A DNA stretch of 64,000 nt. Origin: Moraxella ovis (GTDB taxonomy: Bacteria; Pseudomonadota; Gammaproteobacteria; Pseudomonadales; Moraxellaceae). The position numbers and the translations under genes were made by a program. The notes under the pieces were generated by a model. That model was given only the letters and a program-made list of their open reading frames with translations, did not search any database and was not told the DNA's origin. The stretch covers positions 2,170,001 through 2,234,000 of the forward strand of contig NZ_UGPW01000001.1 of assembly GCF_900453105.1 (NCBI RefSeq), read 5' to 3'. Position 1 is the stretch's first letter; each line of letters begins with the position of its first letter. Below are positions 15,111-23,474 of this stretch, in pieces.

Positions 15111-16436
15111 CTATGCTTTTAGCCCATACTGATAACCCACGCCCAAATGCTCACGTAAGGTATCCCCTTCATAATCAAGATGATAAATGCCTCGCTCTTG
15201 CAAAATCGGCACGACTTTTTCCACAAAATCGCTTACCCCTTTTTGGCTGTCCGGAGCGAGCGAAAAGCCGTCCGTTGCCCCTGCCTTAAACCATTCTTCC
15301 ATAAAATCCGCCACATCGCTTGCCGTACCCACCACCACAGGGTGATAGTTAATCACGCCATTTGCCAGCACTTCTTTGGGCGACATTCCACGCTGAATCA
15401 GCTCCACCGCTCTTGGCGAACGCGGGTCGTGGGGGTGTGGGCTTGCCTGATTTTGTAGATATTCCGGCAAAGGCTCATTCACATCTCGCCCTGTCAAATC
15501 CACCCCAATCATCGCCGATAAATAGCGAATTTGCCCATTAAATTCCTCATCACTCATAAAATCAAGGAGCTGCATACGGCGAGCGAGCGCTTCTTCATAA
15601 CTGTCGCCAATGGTAAACATAAATCCACTAAACATATTGATTTCATCAGGATTTCTGCCGTGAGCCAAAGCGCTTTGTTTTAACACATTGCGGTAACTTC
15701 TTGCCTCATCAATGCTAAACGGATTGGCATACACGCCACTGGCAAAGCGTCCTGCCAGCTCCACCCCCTCAGGACTTGGACCTGCCTGAAAAATCGGCGG
15801 TTGACCTTGTGGTGTGACTGGAATCGGCAATGCCCCTTTGACTTGATAATGCTTGCCTTGATAATTGGCAGGCTTGATTTGGCTCATATCGGCAAATTGT
15901 CCTGACACTTTGTCGGTGATGTAGGCATTTTCGCCAAAAGTCCCCCACAGCGTTTGCACCGCTTCTACCATTTCGTGTGCCATCTCATAACGAGTGGTGG
16001 TGTCAGGCAAGGGCTTATTGCCAAAATTGTACGCCACTTCTCTTGTGCCTGTGGTTACGGCATTCCAACCGATACGCCCACCACTGATGATGTCCAGCGT
16101 TTTGAGTTGGCGTGCCAAATTATAGGGCAGGTTGTAGGTCGTGGAATAAGTCGCCACCAAGCCGATTTTTTGGGTGTGTGTGGCAATGGCGGAAAAAATG
16201 GTCATCGGCTCCAACACAAACATCGGCGATTTACGGGCAAAATCGCCACTCACGCCCGCCCCAACCATTGCAGGGGTATCGGCAATAAACAGGGTGTGGA
16301 TTTTGCCTTGTTCGGCAATTTGAGCCAGTTTGATGTAGTTATTGATGTCAGTGTAGGCGCGCTCGTTGCTATCGGCAAGTCGCCACGCATAAGATTCGTT
16401 GCCATAACCTGTGACAAACATCATCGCCAGTTTCAT
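15111..16436 (-). CDS. NtaA/SnaA/DszA-type flavin-dependent monooxygenase
   Basis: 441-aa luciferase-fold monooxygenase of the nitrilotriacetate/DszA group. It has the N-terminal LAMMFVTGYG, FIADTPAMVG, LEPMTIFSAIATHTQKIGLVATYSTTYNLPYNLARQ, SGGRIGWNAVTTGTREVAYNFG (flavin and dimer region) and QAGPSPEGVELAGRFASGVYA. It uses FMNH2 from a separate reductase. The substrate is not predictable. The chosen ATG 16436 has no ribosome-binding site. An ATG at 16465 with a good GGAG site gives a 10-codon ORF whose TGA overlaps this ATG. One extra A near 16437 would make a single ORF, so a slight N-terminal frameshift is possible. Confidence 0.88.
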   Translation of the reverse strand: MKLAMMFVTGYGNESYAWRLADSNERAYTDINNYIKLAQIAEQGKIHTLFIADTPAMVGAGVSGDFARKSPMFVLEPMTIFSAIATHTQKIGLVATYSTTYNLPYNLARQLKTLDIISGGRIGWNAVTTGTREVAYNFGNKPLPDTTTRYEMAHEMVEAVQTLWGTFGENAYITDKVSGQFADMSQIKPANYQGKHYQVKGALPIPVTPQGQPPIFQAGPSPEGVELAGRFASGVYANPFSIDEARSYRNVLKQSALAHGRNPDEINMFSGFMFTIGDSYEEALARRMQLLDFMSDEEFNGQIRYLSAMIGVDLTGRDVNEPLPEYLQNQASPHPHDPRSPRAVELIQRGMSPKEVLANGVINYHPVVVGTASDVADFMEEWFKAGATDGFSLAPDSQKGVSDFVEKVVPILQERGIYHLDYEGDTLREHLGVGYQYGLKA

Positions 16437-16489
16437 TTGTTTGAATTGTCAAGATAATCGCTCATTTTGTTCTCCAATTTAAGTTTATG

Positions 16490-16562
16490 GGCGTATTATA
16501 AGATTTTGAAATTGGGAATAGAATGGCGATTATTGGGAAGATGGGTTTTGGATTTGGAAAGG
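16490..16562 (-). promoter_or_regulatory. Promoter/operator region of the LLM monooxygenase
   Basis: On minus, TTATAATACGCCC matches the -10 region at 1555 and 21570. Further upstream, GAATGGCGATTATTGGGAAG and GGATTTGGAAAGG match the operator blocks at 1585, 6845 and 21595. Confidence 0.5.
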
Positions 16563-16596
16563 TTTTTTGTTAGGCAACCTCGACACACAAAATCAT

Positions 16597-16612
16597 TTCA
16601 ATTCTTATTGAA
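16597..16612. promoter_or_regulatory. ArsR operator 1, second ars operon
   Basis: TTCAATTCTTATTGAA, inside a perfect 8-bp-arm dyad ATTTCAAT/ATTGAAAT (16595-16614). It overlaps the -35 box. Confidence 0.75.
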
Positions 16613-16636
16613 ATGAAAAATACATCCTGCTATACT
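16608..16636 (+). promoter_or_regulatory. Promoter of second ars operon, probably leaderless
   Basis: TTGAAA (16608-16613), 17 bp, TATACT (16631-16636), with the arsR ATG 8 nt later. Same layout as the first operon. Confidence 0.7.
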
Positions 16637-16644
16637 AATCGCCT

Positions 16645-16974
16645 ATGAATATGAACACCGAACACGCCAGCAAACTGTTTGAAAGTCTTGCTTCGCCCAC
16701 ACGCCTTGCCATTTTCCAAGCCCTGACCGCCGAAGGGGGGCGTGGTATGGTGGCGGGCGATTTGGCAAAACAGCTCAATCTTGCCCCCAATAATCTGTCG
16801 TTTCACTTAAAAACTTTGGCAAACGCCAACCTTGTTTACAGTGAACAGCAGGGAAAATTTGTCCGTTATTTCGCCAATTTAGCGATGATGAACGGCTTGA
16901 TTGAATTTTTATTGCATCGCTGTTGTGAAAACGCAAGCGGTGGCGATTGCGAAAAATTTTGCCAATCGTGTTAG
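16645..16974 (+). CDS. arsR: ArsR-family arsenic-responsive repressor (copy 2)
   Basis: 109-aa paralogue of the protein at 6954. HTH GDLAKQLNLAPNNLSFHLKTL; C-terminal cysteines HRCCENASGGDCEKFCQSC form a longer thiol cluster than in copy 1. The first residues MNMNTEHASKLFESLASPTRLAIFQAL are characteristic. Two ArsR sites (16597 and 16996) bracket the gene, so internal control of arsC is possible in addition to the main promoter. Confidence 0.88.
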   Translation: MNMNTEHASKLFESLASPTRLAIFQALTAEGGRGMVAGDLAKQLNLAPNNLSFHLKTLANANLVYSEQQGKFVRYFANLAMMNGLIEFLLHRCCENASGGDCEKFCQSC

Positions 16975-16995
16975 CAAATTTTTTTGCTTATTCAT

Positions 16996-17011
16996 TTCAA
17001 TAACTCTTGAA
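16996..17011. promoter_or_regulatory. Second ArsR operator, before arsC (copy 2)
   Basis: TTCAATAACTCTTGAA, both arms intact, in the 51-bp gap between arsR and arsC. Confidence 0.65.
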
Positions 17012-17025
17012 ATAAGGAACATACT

Positions 17026-17436
17026 ATGCACCAAATCAGCATTTATCACAATCCTAATTGTGGTACTTCTCGCAACACGCTGGCTTTGATTCGCCATTTG
17101 GGCATTGAGCCGACCATTATTCATTATCTGGACACCCCGCCCGATGAACGCACATTACGCCAATTGATTGAGCAAATGAACATCACGCCCAGAGAGCTTT
17201 TGCGAAGTAATGTGCCTGAATATCAACAATTTAATTTGGACAACGATGTGAGCGACGACGACATCATCAAGGCAATGCTAAATGCTCCCATTTTAATCAA
17301 CCGCCCGATTGTCATCACCGAAAAAGGCGTGCGTTTGTGCCGTCCGAGCGAAGTATTTTTGAGCATTTCACCTGTGGCATTGCAAAGTGATTTTATCAAA
17401 GAAGACGGCGAAATCATCCGTGTACAAGGGGCATAA
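17026..17436 (+). CDS. arsC: Arsenate reductase (copy 2)
   Basis: 136-aa R773-type ArsC, collinear with the protein at 7321: [20 protein letters not shown] around the catalytic Cys, then [24 protein letters not shown] precedes the ATG. It ends 1 bp before acr3 and is probably translationally coupled to it. It differs from copy 1 mostly in the central helix region. Confidence 0.93.
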   Translation: MHQISIYHNPNCGTSRNTLALIRHLGIEPTIIHYLDTPPDERTLRQLIEQMNITPRELLRSNVPEYQQFNLDNDVSDDDIIKAMLNAPILINRPIVITEKGVRLCRPSEVFLSISPVALQSDFIKEDGEIIRVQGA

Positions 17437-17437
17437 A

Positions 17438-18451
17438 ATGGGCATTTTTGAACGATTTTTGAGTGTGTGGGTGGGGTTGGCGATTTTGCTTGGCGTGGGG
17501 CTGGGTATTTGGTTTACGCCTTATTTTCAATGGATTGCCACAATGCAAGTGGCTCAAATCAATTTGCCGATTGCGGTGCTGATTTGGCTGATGATTTATC
17601 CAATGATGATACAAATTGACTGGCTTGCCATTAAAAATATCCGCCACAATCCCAAAGGGCTGTGGCTGACTTTAACGGTAAATTGGTTGATTAAGCCTTT
17701 TACTATGGCACTTGTGGGCTGGTTGTTTTTTAAGATGCTTTTTGCTGGCTGGGTAGATGAACAATCGGCAAGCGAGTACATTGCAGGTATGATTTTGCTT
17801 GGGGTTGCACCTTGTACGGCAATGGTTTTTGTTTGGTCTCAACTGGTCAAAGGCGACCCCAATTACACGCTGGTGCAAGTGTCCTTAAATGATGTGATTA
17901 TGATTTTTGCCTTTGCTCCGATTACAGGGCTTTTGCTTGGTATGAACGACATCACAATCCCGTGGGACACGCTGTTTTTTAGCGTGTTGCTGTATTTGGT
18001 GTTGCCTTTGCTTGTGGGAGTTGCCACTCGCAAATCTTTGCAAGATGAACACAAAATTCGCCAATTCAGCCAGCGTTTTAAGCCTTTGTCTATTTTGGGA
18101 TTGTTATTGACGGTGGTGCTGTTGTTTGCGTTTCAGGCACAAACCATTGTGGATAAGCCGATGATTATCCTGCTGATTGCCATTCCTTTATTGGTGCAGA
18201 CTTACGGCATTTTTGCACTCAGTGCGATTTGGGCAAAATGGCTTAAATTGCCCCACGCCATTTCCGCCCCTGCTTGCTTAATCGGCACGAGCAATTTTTT
18301 TGAATTGGCGGTGGCGGTGGCGATTGCTTTATTTGGTTTAAATTCAGGGGCGGCATTGGCAACGGTGGTGGGTGTGTTGGTTGAAGTGCCTGTGATGTTG
18401 TCGCTGGTGTGGTGGATAAACCGAAAATCGCTAAAAAATAAAGAGGCGTAG
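17438..18451 (+). CDS. acr3: ACR3 arsenite efflux permease (copy 2)
   Basis: 337 aa from ATG 17438 ([13 protein letters not shown]). A longer in-frame extension back to 17387 lies inside arsC and is not used. It has the same landmarks as copy 1, including [20 protein letters not shown] and [19 protein letters not shown]. The extreme C-termini ([18 protein letters not shown]) are identical between copies. Both pumps look functional, so the pair may provide dosage or cover different inducing levels. Confidence 0.92.
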   Translation: MGIFERFLSVWVGLAILLGVGLGIWFTPYFQWIATMQVAQINLPIAVLIWLMIYPMMIQIDWLAIKNIRHNPKGLWLTLTVNWLIKPFTMALVGWLFFKMLFAGWVDEQSASEYIAGMILLGVAPCTAMVFVWSQLVKGDPNYTLVQVSLNDVIMIFAFAPITGLLLGMNDITIPWDTLFFSVLLYLVLPLLVGVATRKSLQDEHKIRQFSQRFKPLSILGLLLTVVLLFAFQAQTIVDKPMIILLIAIPLLVQTYGIFALSAIWAKWLKLPHAISAPACLIGTSNFFELAVAVAIALFGLNSGAALATVVGVLVEVPVMLSLVWWINRKSLKNKEA

Positions 18452-18454
18452 GCT

Positions 18455-18469
18455 TTCAGGCTGGCTGAA
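18455..18469. repeat. DUS-like word after acr3 copy 2
   Basis: TTCAGGCTGGCTGAA, identical to 1637-1651; it sits at the same place relative to acr3 as the exact DUS after copy 1. Confidence 0.5.
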
Positions 18470-18486
18470 ATTTTACACAATTTCAA

Positions 18487-18520
18487 TAAAAACACCGTTT
18501 CCCAAAAAACGGTGTTTTTT
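18487..18520. terminator. Bidirectional terminator
   Basis: AAAACACCGTTT pairs with AACGGTGTTTT around a short loop, followed by TT; convergent genes on both sides. Confidence 0.8.
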
Positions 18521-18526
18521 ATCAGC

Positions 18527-19468
18527 TTATTTTGCTCGCTCCCCAATCCATTCCACCACATCATCATTAATTTTCTGCCCACCCTTTTCCAACATCAACA
18601 AATGCCCAAAATTGGGATATAAAATCAAACTTTTATCTAACGAGTTGGTTTCATTATAAAAATCAATGGCATCTTTGGGTACGACAAACAAATCTTTGTT
18701 ACCGCTAATCAAAAGTACAGGGGCGACAAATTTGTCGTCATTGTCTTTTAGATACTGTATGCCTTCTTTAAAACTGTTGGGGAATGAAACGGAGAATTTG
18801 TCTAACATCAACGGATCGCCACCCAGCGATAACCCCTCGCCATTAAAGGGTAAATTCAGTGTGGTCATCGCCACCATTCCGCTGACAAAACTGTCCGCAG
18901 GTTCGGGTCGTGGCAAATGCCCAAAATTCATTTGGTTATACCGCAAAACACCTGCCGCCAAAATAAAGCCGTCCGCCCCTTGTGGGTATTTTGTGCCATA
19001 GAGTGCGGCAATGTGTCCGCCCATTGAATGCCCCAACACAAACACAGGTGTGTTTGGATTTTCACGCTTGGCTTTTTCTACCACCAAACGCAAATCCTCC
19101 ACCATTTCAAAATAGCTTTTGATGTGAATGCTGTCCCGACCGTCCGATTTGCCGTGCCCTCGGTGATCAAAGCGGTAAACGGCAATGCCGTTTTGGTTCA
19201 TCGTTTTGGCAAACTCGCCAAACACCCCAGAATGGCTCGCCAAACCGTGCGAAATCACGACAATGGCTTTGGGTTTGGTGTTTGGAATGTCTTTTTGCAG
19301 GTGCAATTTTAAGCCGTCTTGGGTGCGAATATGGGTGATGACGGATTGGGATTGAACGGCCGCTGCGGCAGATGTCACAGGCACATCAGCATGGGCAACG
19401 CCGCCAAAGGCCAGTGCTAGAGATAAAGATAATGCCAGAGCAATGGATTTGATTGAATGTTTCATCAT
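18527..19468 (-). CDS. Secreted alpha/beta-hydrolase (monoacylglycerol-lipase-like)
   Basis: 313-aa serine hydrolase of the S33/monoglyceride-lipase type with an N-terminal signal peptide ending near ALAFGGVAHA. Motifs: VVISHGLASHSG (oxyanion hole), FDHRGHGKSDGRDS, nucleophile elbow VLGHSMGGHIAALYG, ISGNKDLFVVP (Asp) and NFGHLLMLE (His). It should act in the periplasm on lipid esters. The promoter region ends in a TATTGGAAAAGA block resembling the operator blocks of the nearby oxidoreductases. Confidence 0.85.
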   Translation of the reverse strand: MMKHSIKSIALALSLSLALAFGGVAHADVPVTSAAAAVQSQSVITHIRTQDGLKLHLQKDIPNTKPKAIVVISHGLASHSGVFGEFAKTMNQNGIAVYRFDHRGHGKSDGRDSIHIKSYFEMVEDLRLVVEKAKRENPNTPVFVLGHSMGGHIAALYGTKYPQGADGFILAAGVLRYNQMNFGHLPRPEPADSFVSGMVAMTTLNLPFNGEGLSLGGDPLMLDKFSVSFPNSFKEGIQYLKDNDDKFVAPVLLISGNKDLFVVPKDAIDFYNETNSLDKSLILYPNFGHLLMLEKGGQKINDDVVEWIGERAK

Positions 19469-19565
19469 GGACTCACTTAGTTCTATTATTGGAAAGTAAG
19501 TTCATTATAGATTTTTATAATTAATAAAAGAGTAGTCAGTATTGGAAAAGATATTTTTAAATTTG

Positions 19566-19596
19566 AAAAAAACCACCCTAGTTCGGGCGGTTTTTG
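19566..19596 (-). terminator. Terminator after the 39-aa ORF
   Basis: AAAAACC.CCC and GGG.GGTTTTT form a strong hairpin about 25 nt after the stop of the small ORF. Confidence 0.75.
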
Positions 19597-19620
19597 ACTG
19601 ATGCAGTCCTTAGATGCTGA

Positions 19621-19740
19621 TTAAATTTTGCCAACCACCCATAAGAATGACAAGAACATCACCCCCGTCAGGACGGAGCTGGTGACGATGATAAATAGAT
19701 AAGGGTAGGCTACTTTAAAGGCGTTGATGAGTGCTTTCAT
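19621..19740 (-). CDS. 39-aa single-span membrane protein
   Basis: Small ORF with an excellent Shine-Dalgarno (AAGGAGGT, 5 nt before the ATG at 19740) and its own terminator. The product starts MKALINAFKVAYPYLF, continues with one hydrophobic segment of about 20 residues (IIVTSSVLTGVMFLSFLWVV) and ends GKI. One transmembrane helix with positively charged ends. It resembles in style the small subunits or stabilisers of membrane complexes, but I do not recognise the family. Neither neighbour suggests a partner. Confidence 0.7.
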   Translation of the reverse strand: MKALINAFKVAYPYLFIIVTSSVLTGVMFLSFLWVVGKI

Positions 19741-19891
19741 GATGACCTCCTTGTAAAGTTCAGTCATGGATTATAGGCTAGGATATATCATTCGGATTCT
19801 TTTTTCAATCGTCATTTACACCATCAAAGTTACCCGGACCAACCCGACTAGCACTACCCTGCATACCCAAAACCATGCTATACTAAGCCCA

Positions 19892-19900
19892 CCCCCCCCC
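19892..19900 (+). repeat. C9 homopolymer in the 5' untranslated region
   Basis: Nine consecutive C, 20 bp before the GST-like start and about 7 bp after a TATACT box. Such tracts slip easily and could vary expression. Confidence 0.5.
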
Positions 19901-19919
19901 TCTACAAAAAGGACACCTC

Positions 19920-20513
19920 ATGCAAACCCTATATATCAGCACCACATCGCCTTATACTCGTATGCTTCTTATGATTGCATACACCAAAAACATTGAGCTT
20001 GCCCTGCGGTTTGTTGTGCCGTGGGAGAACCCAAGCGAGCTTGTCGCCGTCAATTCATTTAGCCAAGTCCCTGCATTGGCGTGGCAAAATGGCGATACCA
20101 TCACCGAGACCCCGCTAATCATTCAGGCACTCGCACCCGATGTGTACACGGACAACCCTGCCTACAACCTGCCACGCATTGCCAAGGCGTTAGGCATTAC
20201 CGCACAAGGTGTGCGAGCCTATTCCACTCAAATTTTTGGCAAAGATACGCCCCACCCTTTTGTGGCACGCTCTACCGATATTTTGACCAGTGCCTTACCT
20301 GCCCTGCCTACGCTTTCGGCAGATAGCGATGAATGGGGCGATAAGCTTTTGCTTTGTTCGCTGATTTGGATTGGCATTCGCCTGCCCCATGTTTTTGAGA
20401 CACTAAGTGATGACAACAAAAAAGCGGTGTCGGAATTTAGCCAAACACCACTTATGCAAAAACTCACCACCGAAATGCTAGAAAATATGCCAAAAACGGT
20501 GCAGGATTTGTGA
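19920..20513 (+). CDS. Glutathione S-transferase-like protein
   Basis: 197-aa protein with an N-terminal thioredoxin-like GST domain: LYISTTSPYTRMLLMIAYTK at the active-site end, FSQVPALAW with the cis-Pro, and ITETPLIIQAL as the ETxxI glutathione contact. An alpha-helical C-terminal half follows. Catalytic Ser/Cys/Tyr is probably within STTSPYTR. AAGGA lies 7 bp before the ATG. Substrate unknown; likely detoxification. Confidence 0.8.
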   Translation: MQTLYISTTSPYTRMLLMIAYTKNIELALRFVVPWENPSELVAVNSFSQVPALAWQNGDTITETPLIIQALAPDVYTDNPAYNLPRIAKALGITAQGVRAYSTQIFGKDTPHPFVARSTDILTSALPALPTLSADSDEWGDKLLLCSLIWIGIRLPHVFETLSDDNKKAVSEFSQTPLMQKLTTEMLENMPKTVQDL

Positions 20514-20545
20514 TTTAAAGTTGTAATTTAAAGTTGTGATTTAAA

Positions 20546-20582
20546 AAAATGCAGGGAAAATATTCGCCCTGCATTTTATTTG
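20546..20582. terminator. Bidirectional terminator
   Basis: AAAATGCAGGG pairs with CCCTGCATTTT, followed by ATTT; between the GST gene and the nitronate monooxygenase gene. Two tandem near-copies of GTGATTTAAAGTT precede it. Confidence 0.8.
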
Positions 20583-20584
20583 AA

Positions 20585-21531
20585 TTAGCTCATCAACTCA
20601 TCAATCATCTCTTGTACGCTTTTGATACGGTTAATGGCACCAATGCCATTGCCCACCGACACATAGCCATTTTCAAAATCGCCTTCTAGCATTCCCAAAC
20701 GCATGCCTGTGCCAGCGTTCATCACTTTGGCGATGTCGGCTCGGCTTGCTCCACTTTCACTCATTTGGAAGCATTGTTTGGCAAGTTCGGTTGGCAATGA
20801 GCGGTAATAATACGGCTCAGTGCGGAAAAGAAATAAATCGTTGGCGGTAGAATCCACAATCCACTGCTTGACTTTTACGCTCGCTCGGCATTCTTTGGTG
20901 GCGATAAATGCCGTGCCAACCCAAATGCCCTCCGCCCCAAGCGTTAAAGCCGCCTGCACCGCTTTTTTATCGGCAATGCCACCAGCCAGCATTATGGGCA
21001 AATCCACCTTACCGACAAACTCTGCCAAAACGCTAAAACTGCCCACTTCTTTCATCGGCAAAGTTCCGCCTTCGTCAAAGCCTGTCAAAACCAAAATATC
21101 CGCCCCCAGTTTTTGGGCTTTTAAAGCGTCTGCCAAGTTGGGATTGGGCAGGCGACAGATGATTTTGGTGCCAGCAGTTTTGAATTTTTGGTAAATATTT
21201 TCATCAAGCAAGCCGTTATCCAGCACCACAGGCACACGCTCGTCAATCAATAAATCCACCATCAAGGGAATGAGCGACAAATCATAAGACAGCATAAACG
21301 GCACGCCAAAGGGCTTGTCGGTCAAGGCTTTGACCTTACGGATTCGTTACGCATACGATCTAAGACTTCTTCGTTGGAGCTTGGGTTGGTCGTCTGCCCT
21401 GCGTGTGGGGCCAAAAAACCAAGCCCGCCTGCGTCTGCCACGCTTGCCACCAAATGTGCATCTGTCAGCCACGACATTGGGGCTTGGACAATGGGGTATT
21501 TGATGTTTAGGATTTGGGTGATACGGTTCAT
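20585..21531 (-). pseudogene. Nitronate monooxygenase (2-nitropropane-dioxygenase-like), one frameshift
   Basis: ORFs 21531-21322 and 21325-20585 join into a ~315-aa FMN-dependent nitronate monooxygenase. One A is missing near 21344 (AACGAATCC; AACGAAATCC restores RNEIRKVKALTDKPFGVP). Motifs: YPIVQAPMSWLTDAHLVASVADAGGLGFL (FMN site), MLAGGIADKKAVQAALTLGAEGIWVGTAF (phosphate site), then RTEPYYYRSLPT. The enzyme would oxidise alkyl nitronates. The gene keeps a strong promoter, and its likely regulator is the LysR gene at 23471, now separated from it by the HEPN-like gene. Confidence 0.82.
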
Positions 21532-21631
21532 AAAATTTTCTCTTTAAAATAAATGGAATGGGCGTATTATAAGATTTAATTTTTAAAATTTGAATGGCGA
21601 AAAATAGGAAGTTGGTTTTCGTTTTTGGAAA
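21529..21631 (-). promoter_or_regulatory. Promoter/operator region, 96% repeat of 1516-1618
   Basis: TATAAT with TTCAAA 17 bp upstream on the minus strand, and the conserved distal block GGAAGTTGGTTTTCG..TTTGGAAA. The two 103-bp copies have no gaps relative to each other. Confidence 0.65.
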
Positions 21632-21697
21632 TTTAAACTTGAAAAATTCTTAACTAACCACATATGTGAGAACACTATTGTTTTAAGGTGATGATAT

Positions 21698-23474
21698 ATG
21701 AATCAAAAGCAAGATAAATTAGAGTGGCTTTTGCAAACCAAAGAAACTCGTCAATATTTTGAGAAAAGTACTTGGGTTACTTTACGAGCATCCAATCATC
21801 AAAAACAAGGCGAATGCAGAGAGATAGGCTTTGTAGAAGGATATTTTGGCTGTTATTCCGTTGCATTTCCTCCTGAGCATAAAGAGAGAGCTTCTGAATT
21901 GACTTGGTCTCAATTTGGTGGAATGGAAGTTCTGCCTTATGCATATGATGATGGTCATTATTCGCCTATTGAAGAATATGAAATTGGCGATAAAGAACCA
22001 GTGGGTGTTAATTTGATTTTTAATCATCCTCAACCTGTAATAGGTGGAAATAAATGGATTATCAACCCAGACCTAATTGTGGCTTTACGCCTAATTAAAG
22101 AAGGAAATAATTGGGTAAGACCAGAAGAAAATTTTGTTATTGTTATTCAAGAAGAGTTGGATTCTGATGGAAATCACATTTCTATCAGAATTAAAAGAGA
22201 GTTTTTATTGGATTATCTAGCAGCAAGAAATTTATCTTTGCGTTTGTCATATTATAGACGAAGAGTAGAAAATGTTGATAATTTATCAACAAGCCCATAT
22301 TTTTTCCCTTCAAAATACACAAGAAGAGAGAGATGGGGGTAGATTTGAAATATTGATTCGTCATTTAAATGATATTTATGGTGGTTGTTGGTCTATGTTT
22401 CGTGTATGGAGAACCGATATAGATGAAAATGACGATGCCCCACTTATGACAGAAGAAACCGACCAAAATACAGCCTATGAACAAAAGCAAGGCTATGAAA
22501 GTGGCTATGTTGGCATTAGAGTTGAAAGTGAGTTTTGGAGAGACGAATGGATTGAACACAAAAATCAAAGTATTAGAATTAGAGGAGATAAGGATTTAAA
22601 TTTACCTTCTTTTATTGTGGAAACAGATGGTTCACGCCTAGCTTCTGAAAAACTCAATAACGAAGATGTGGGTAGATGGCTTTGGTTTAGAACAGGTATC
22701 ATTAATGAGCTTTTGAATTGTCGTGGATTTAAACTTGAATGGCACACAGCACAAACAGGGGCTATTCATTCTACTTCTGGATACAGAACGCATTTTGGGA
22801 TTAATAATGCAGATTTAATCACGGTTTATGCCTATGACATTGCAAAACTTGATTCTTGGGAACAACATCTTTGGGCTGGTCATAATGTTGTGCCTGATGG
22901 TAAAGTATCATCAGAATTATTAGATTCACAAGTAAAAGTTCAGCCTGCCAAAACTTATGCAGTAGAGGATTTGTTATTTAAGTGTTTAGATGCATTAGAG
23001 CGAGATTTCTTAAAAAAATACAATAAACCGTTATTCTCTCACAAGTTAGATGAACAAATGATTCAAAATATTTCTCGCTTTGCAAGTATGGACAAGGCAT
23101 CATTGTTGCGATTAGCCAAAGATTTAGTGAGGGTTTTTACTGATAGACTTAATGTAAAATCTTTAAGAGAAATATCACAACATAAAGATAAGGATAAGCT
23201 AGGTTCAAATAAATTACTTCAAGATATTATTGCTCAAACAATAGGGGAAGATAAAGCAAAATCATTATTTTCCAATATTGTTGGGATTTATAATATGAGA
23301 TTAGGAGATGCACACCCAACGGGTTCAAAAATTGATGATGCTATCAAATTGGCAGGAATTGATGAAAACTTATCATACTTGCGACAAGGAGAACAGCTTA
23401 TTCACAATTTACAAAAAGCAATAACTTATATTGGATATGTTTTATTTGTACTTAATAAGAATGCAAAACAATGA
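21698..23474 (+). pseudogene. Unrecognised ~590-aa protein with HEPN-like R-x4-H motif, one frameshift
   Basis: ORFs 21698-22342 and (in the +1 frame) up to 23474 join to about 590 aa if one T is removed from the T6 run at 22300-22305; the joint then reads PYFSLQNTQEERDGGRFE. I do not recognise the N-terminal 400 residues. The C-terminal ~150 residues are helical and end with YNMRLGDAHPTGS (R at 23297, H at 23312), an R-x4-H motif as in HEPN RNases of Abi and toxin proteins. AT-rich codon use differs from the core. It lies between the nitronate monooxygenase promoter and a LysR gene, whose ATG overlaps this stop. A phage-defence role is an inference. The frame break could switch it off or be reversible. 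Confidence 0.55.

Noticed and set aside
16433..16465. Regulatory leader peptide before the LLM monooxygenase
   Set aside because: Possible, but a single missing A that would fuse it in frame is simpler. It is noted in the gene entry instead of listed as a gene.
17387..17437. Longer N-terminus for the second Acr3
   Set aside because: The extension lies inside arsC, and copy 1 starts at the equivalent of 17438.
22272..23474. The second half of the HEPN-like gene as a separate gene
   Set aside because: It has no ribosome-binding site at its first ATG, and the text joins smoothly to the first ORF after removal of one T.
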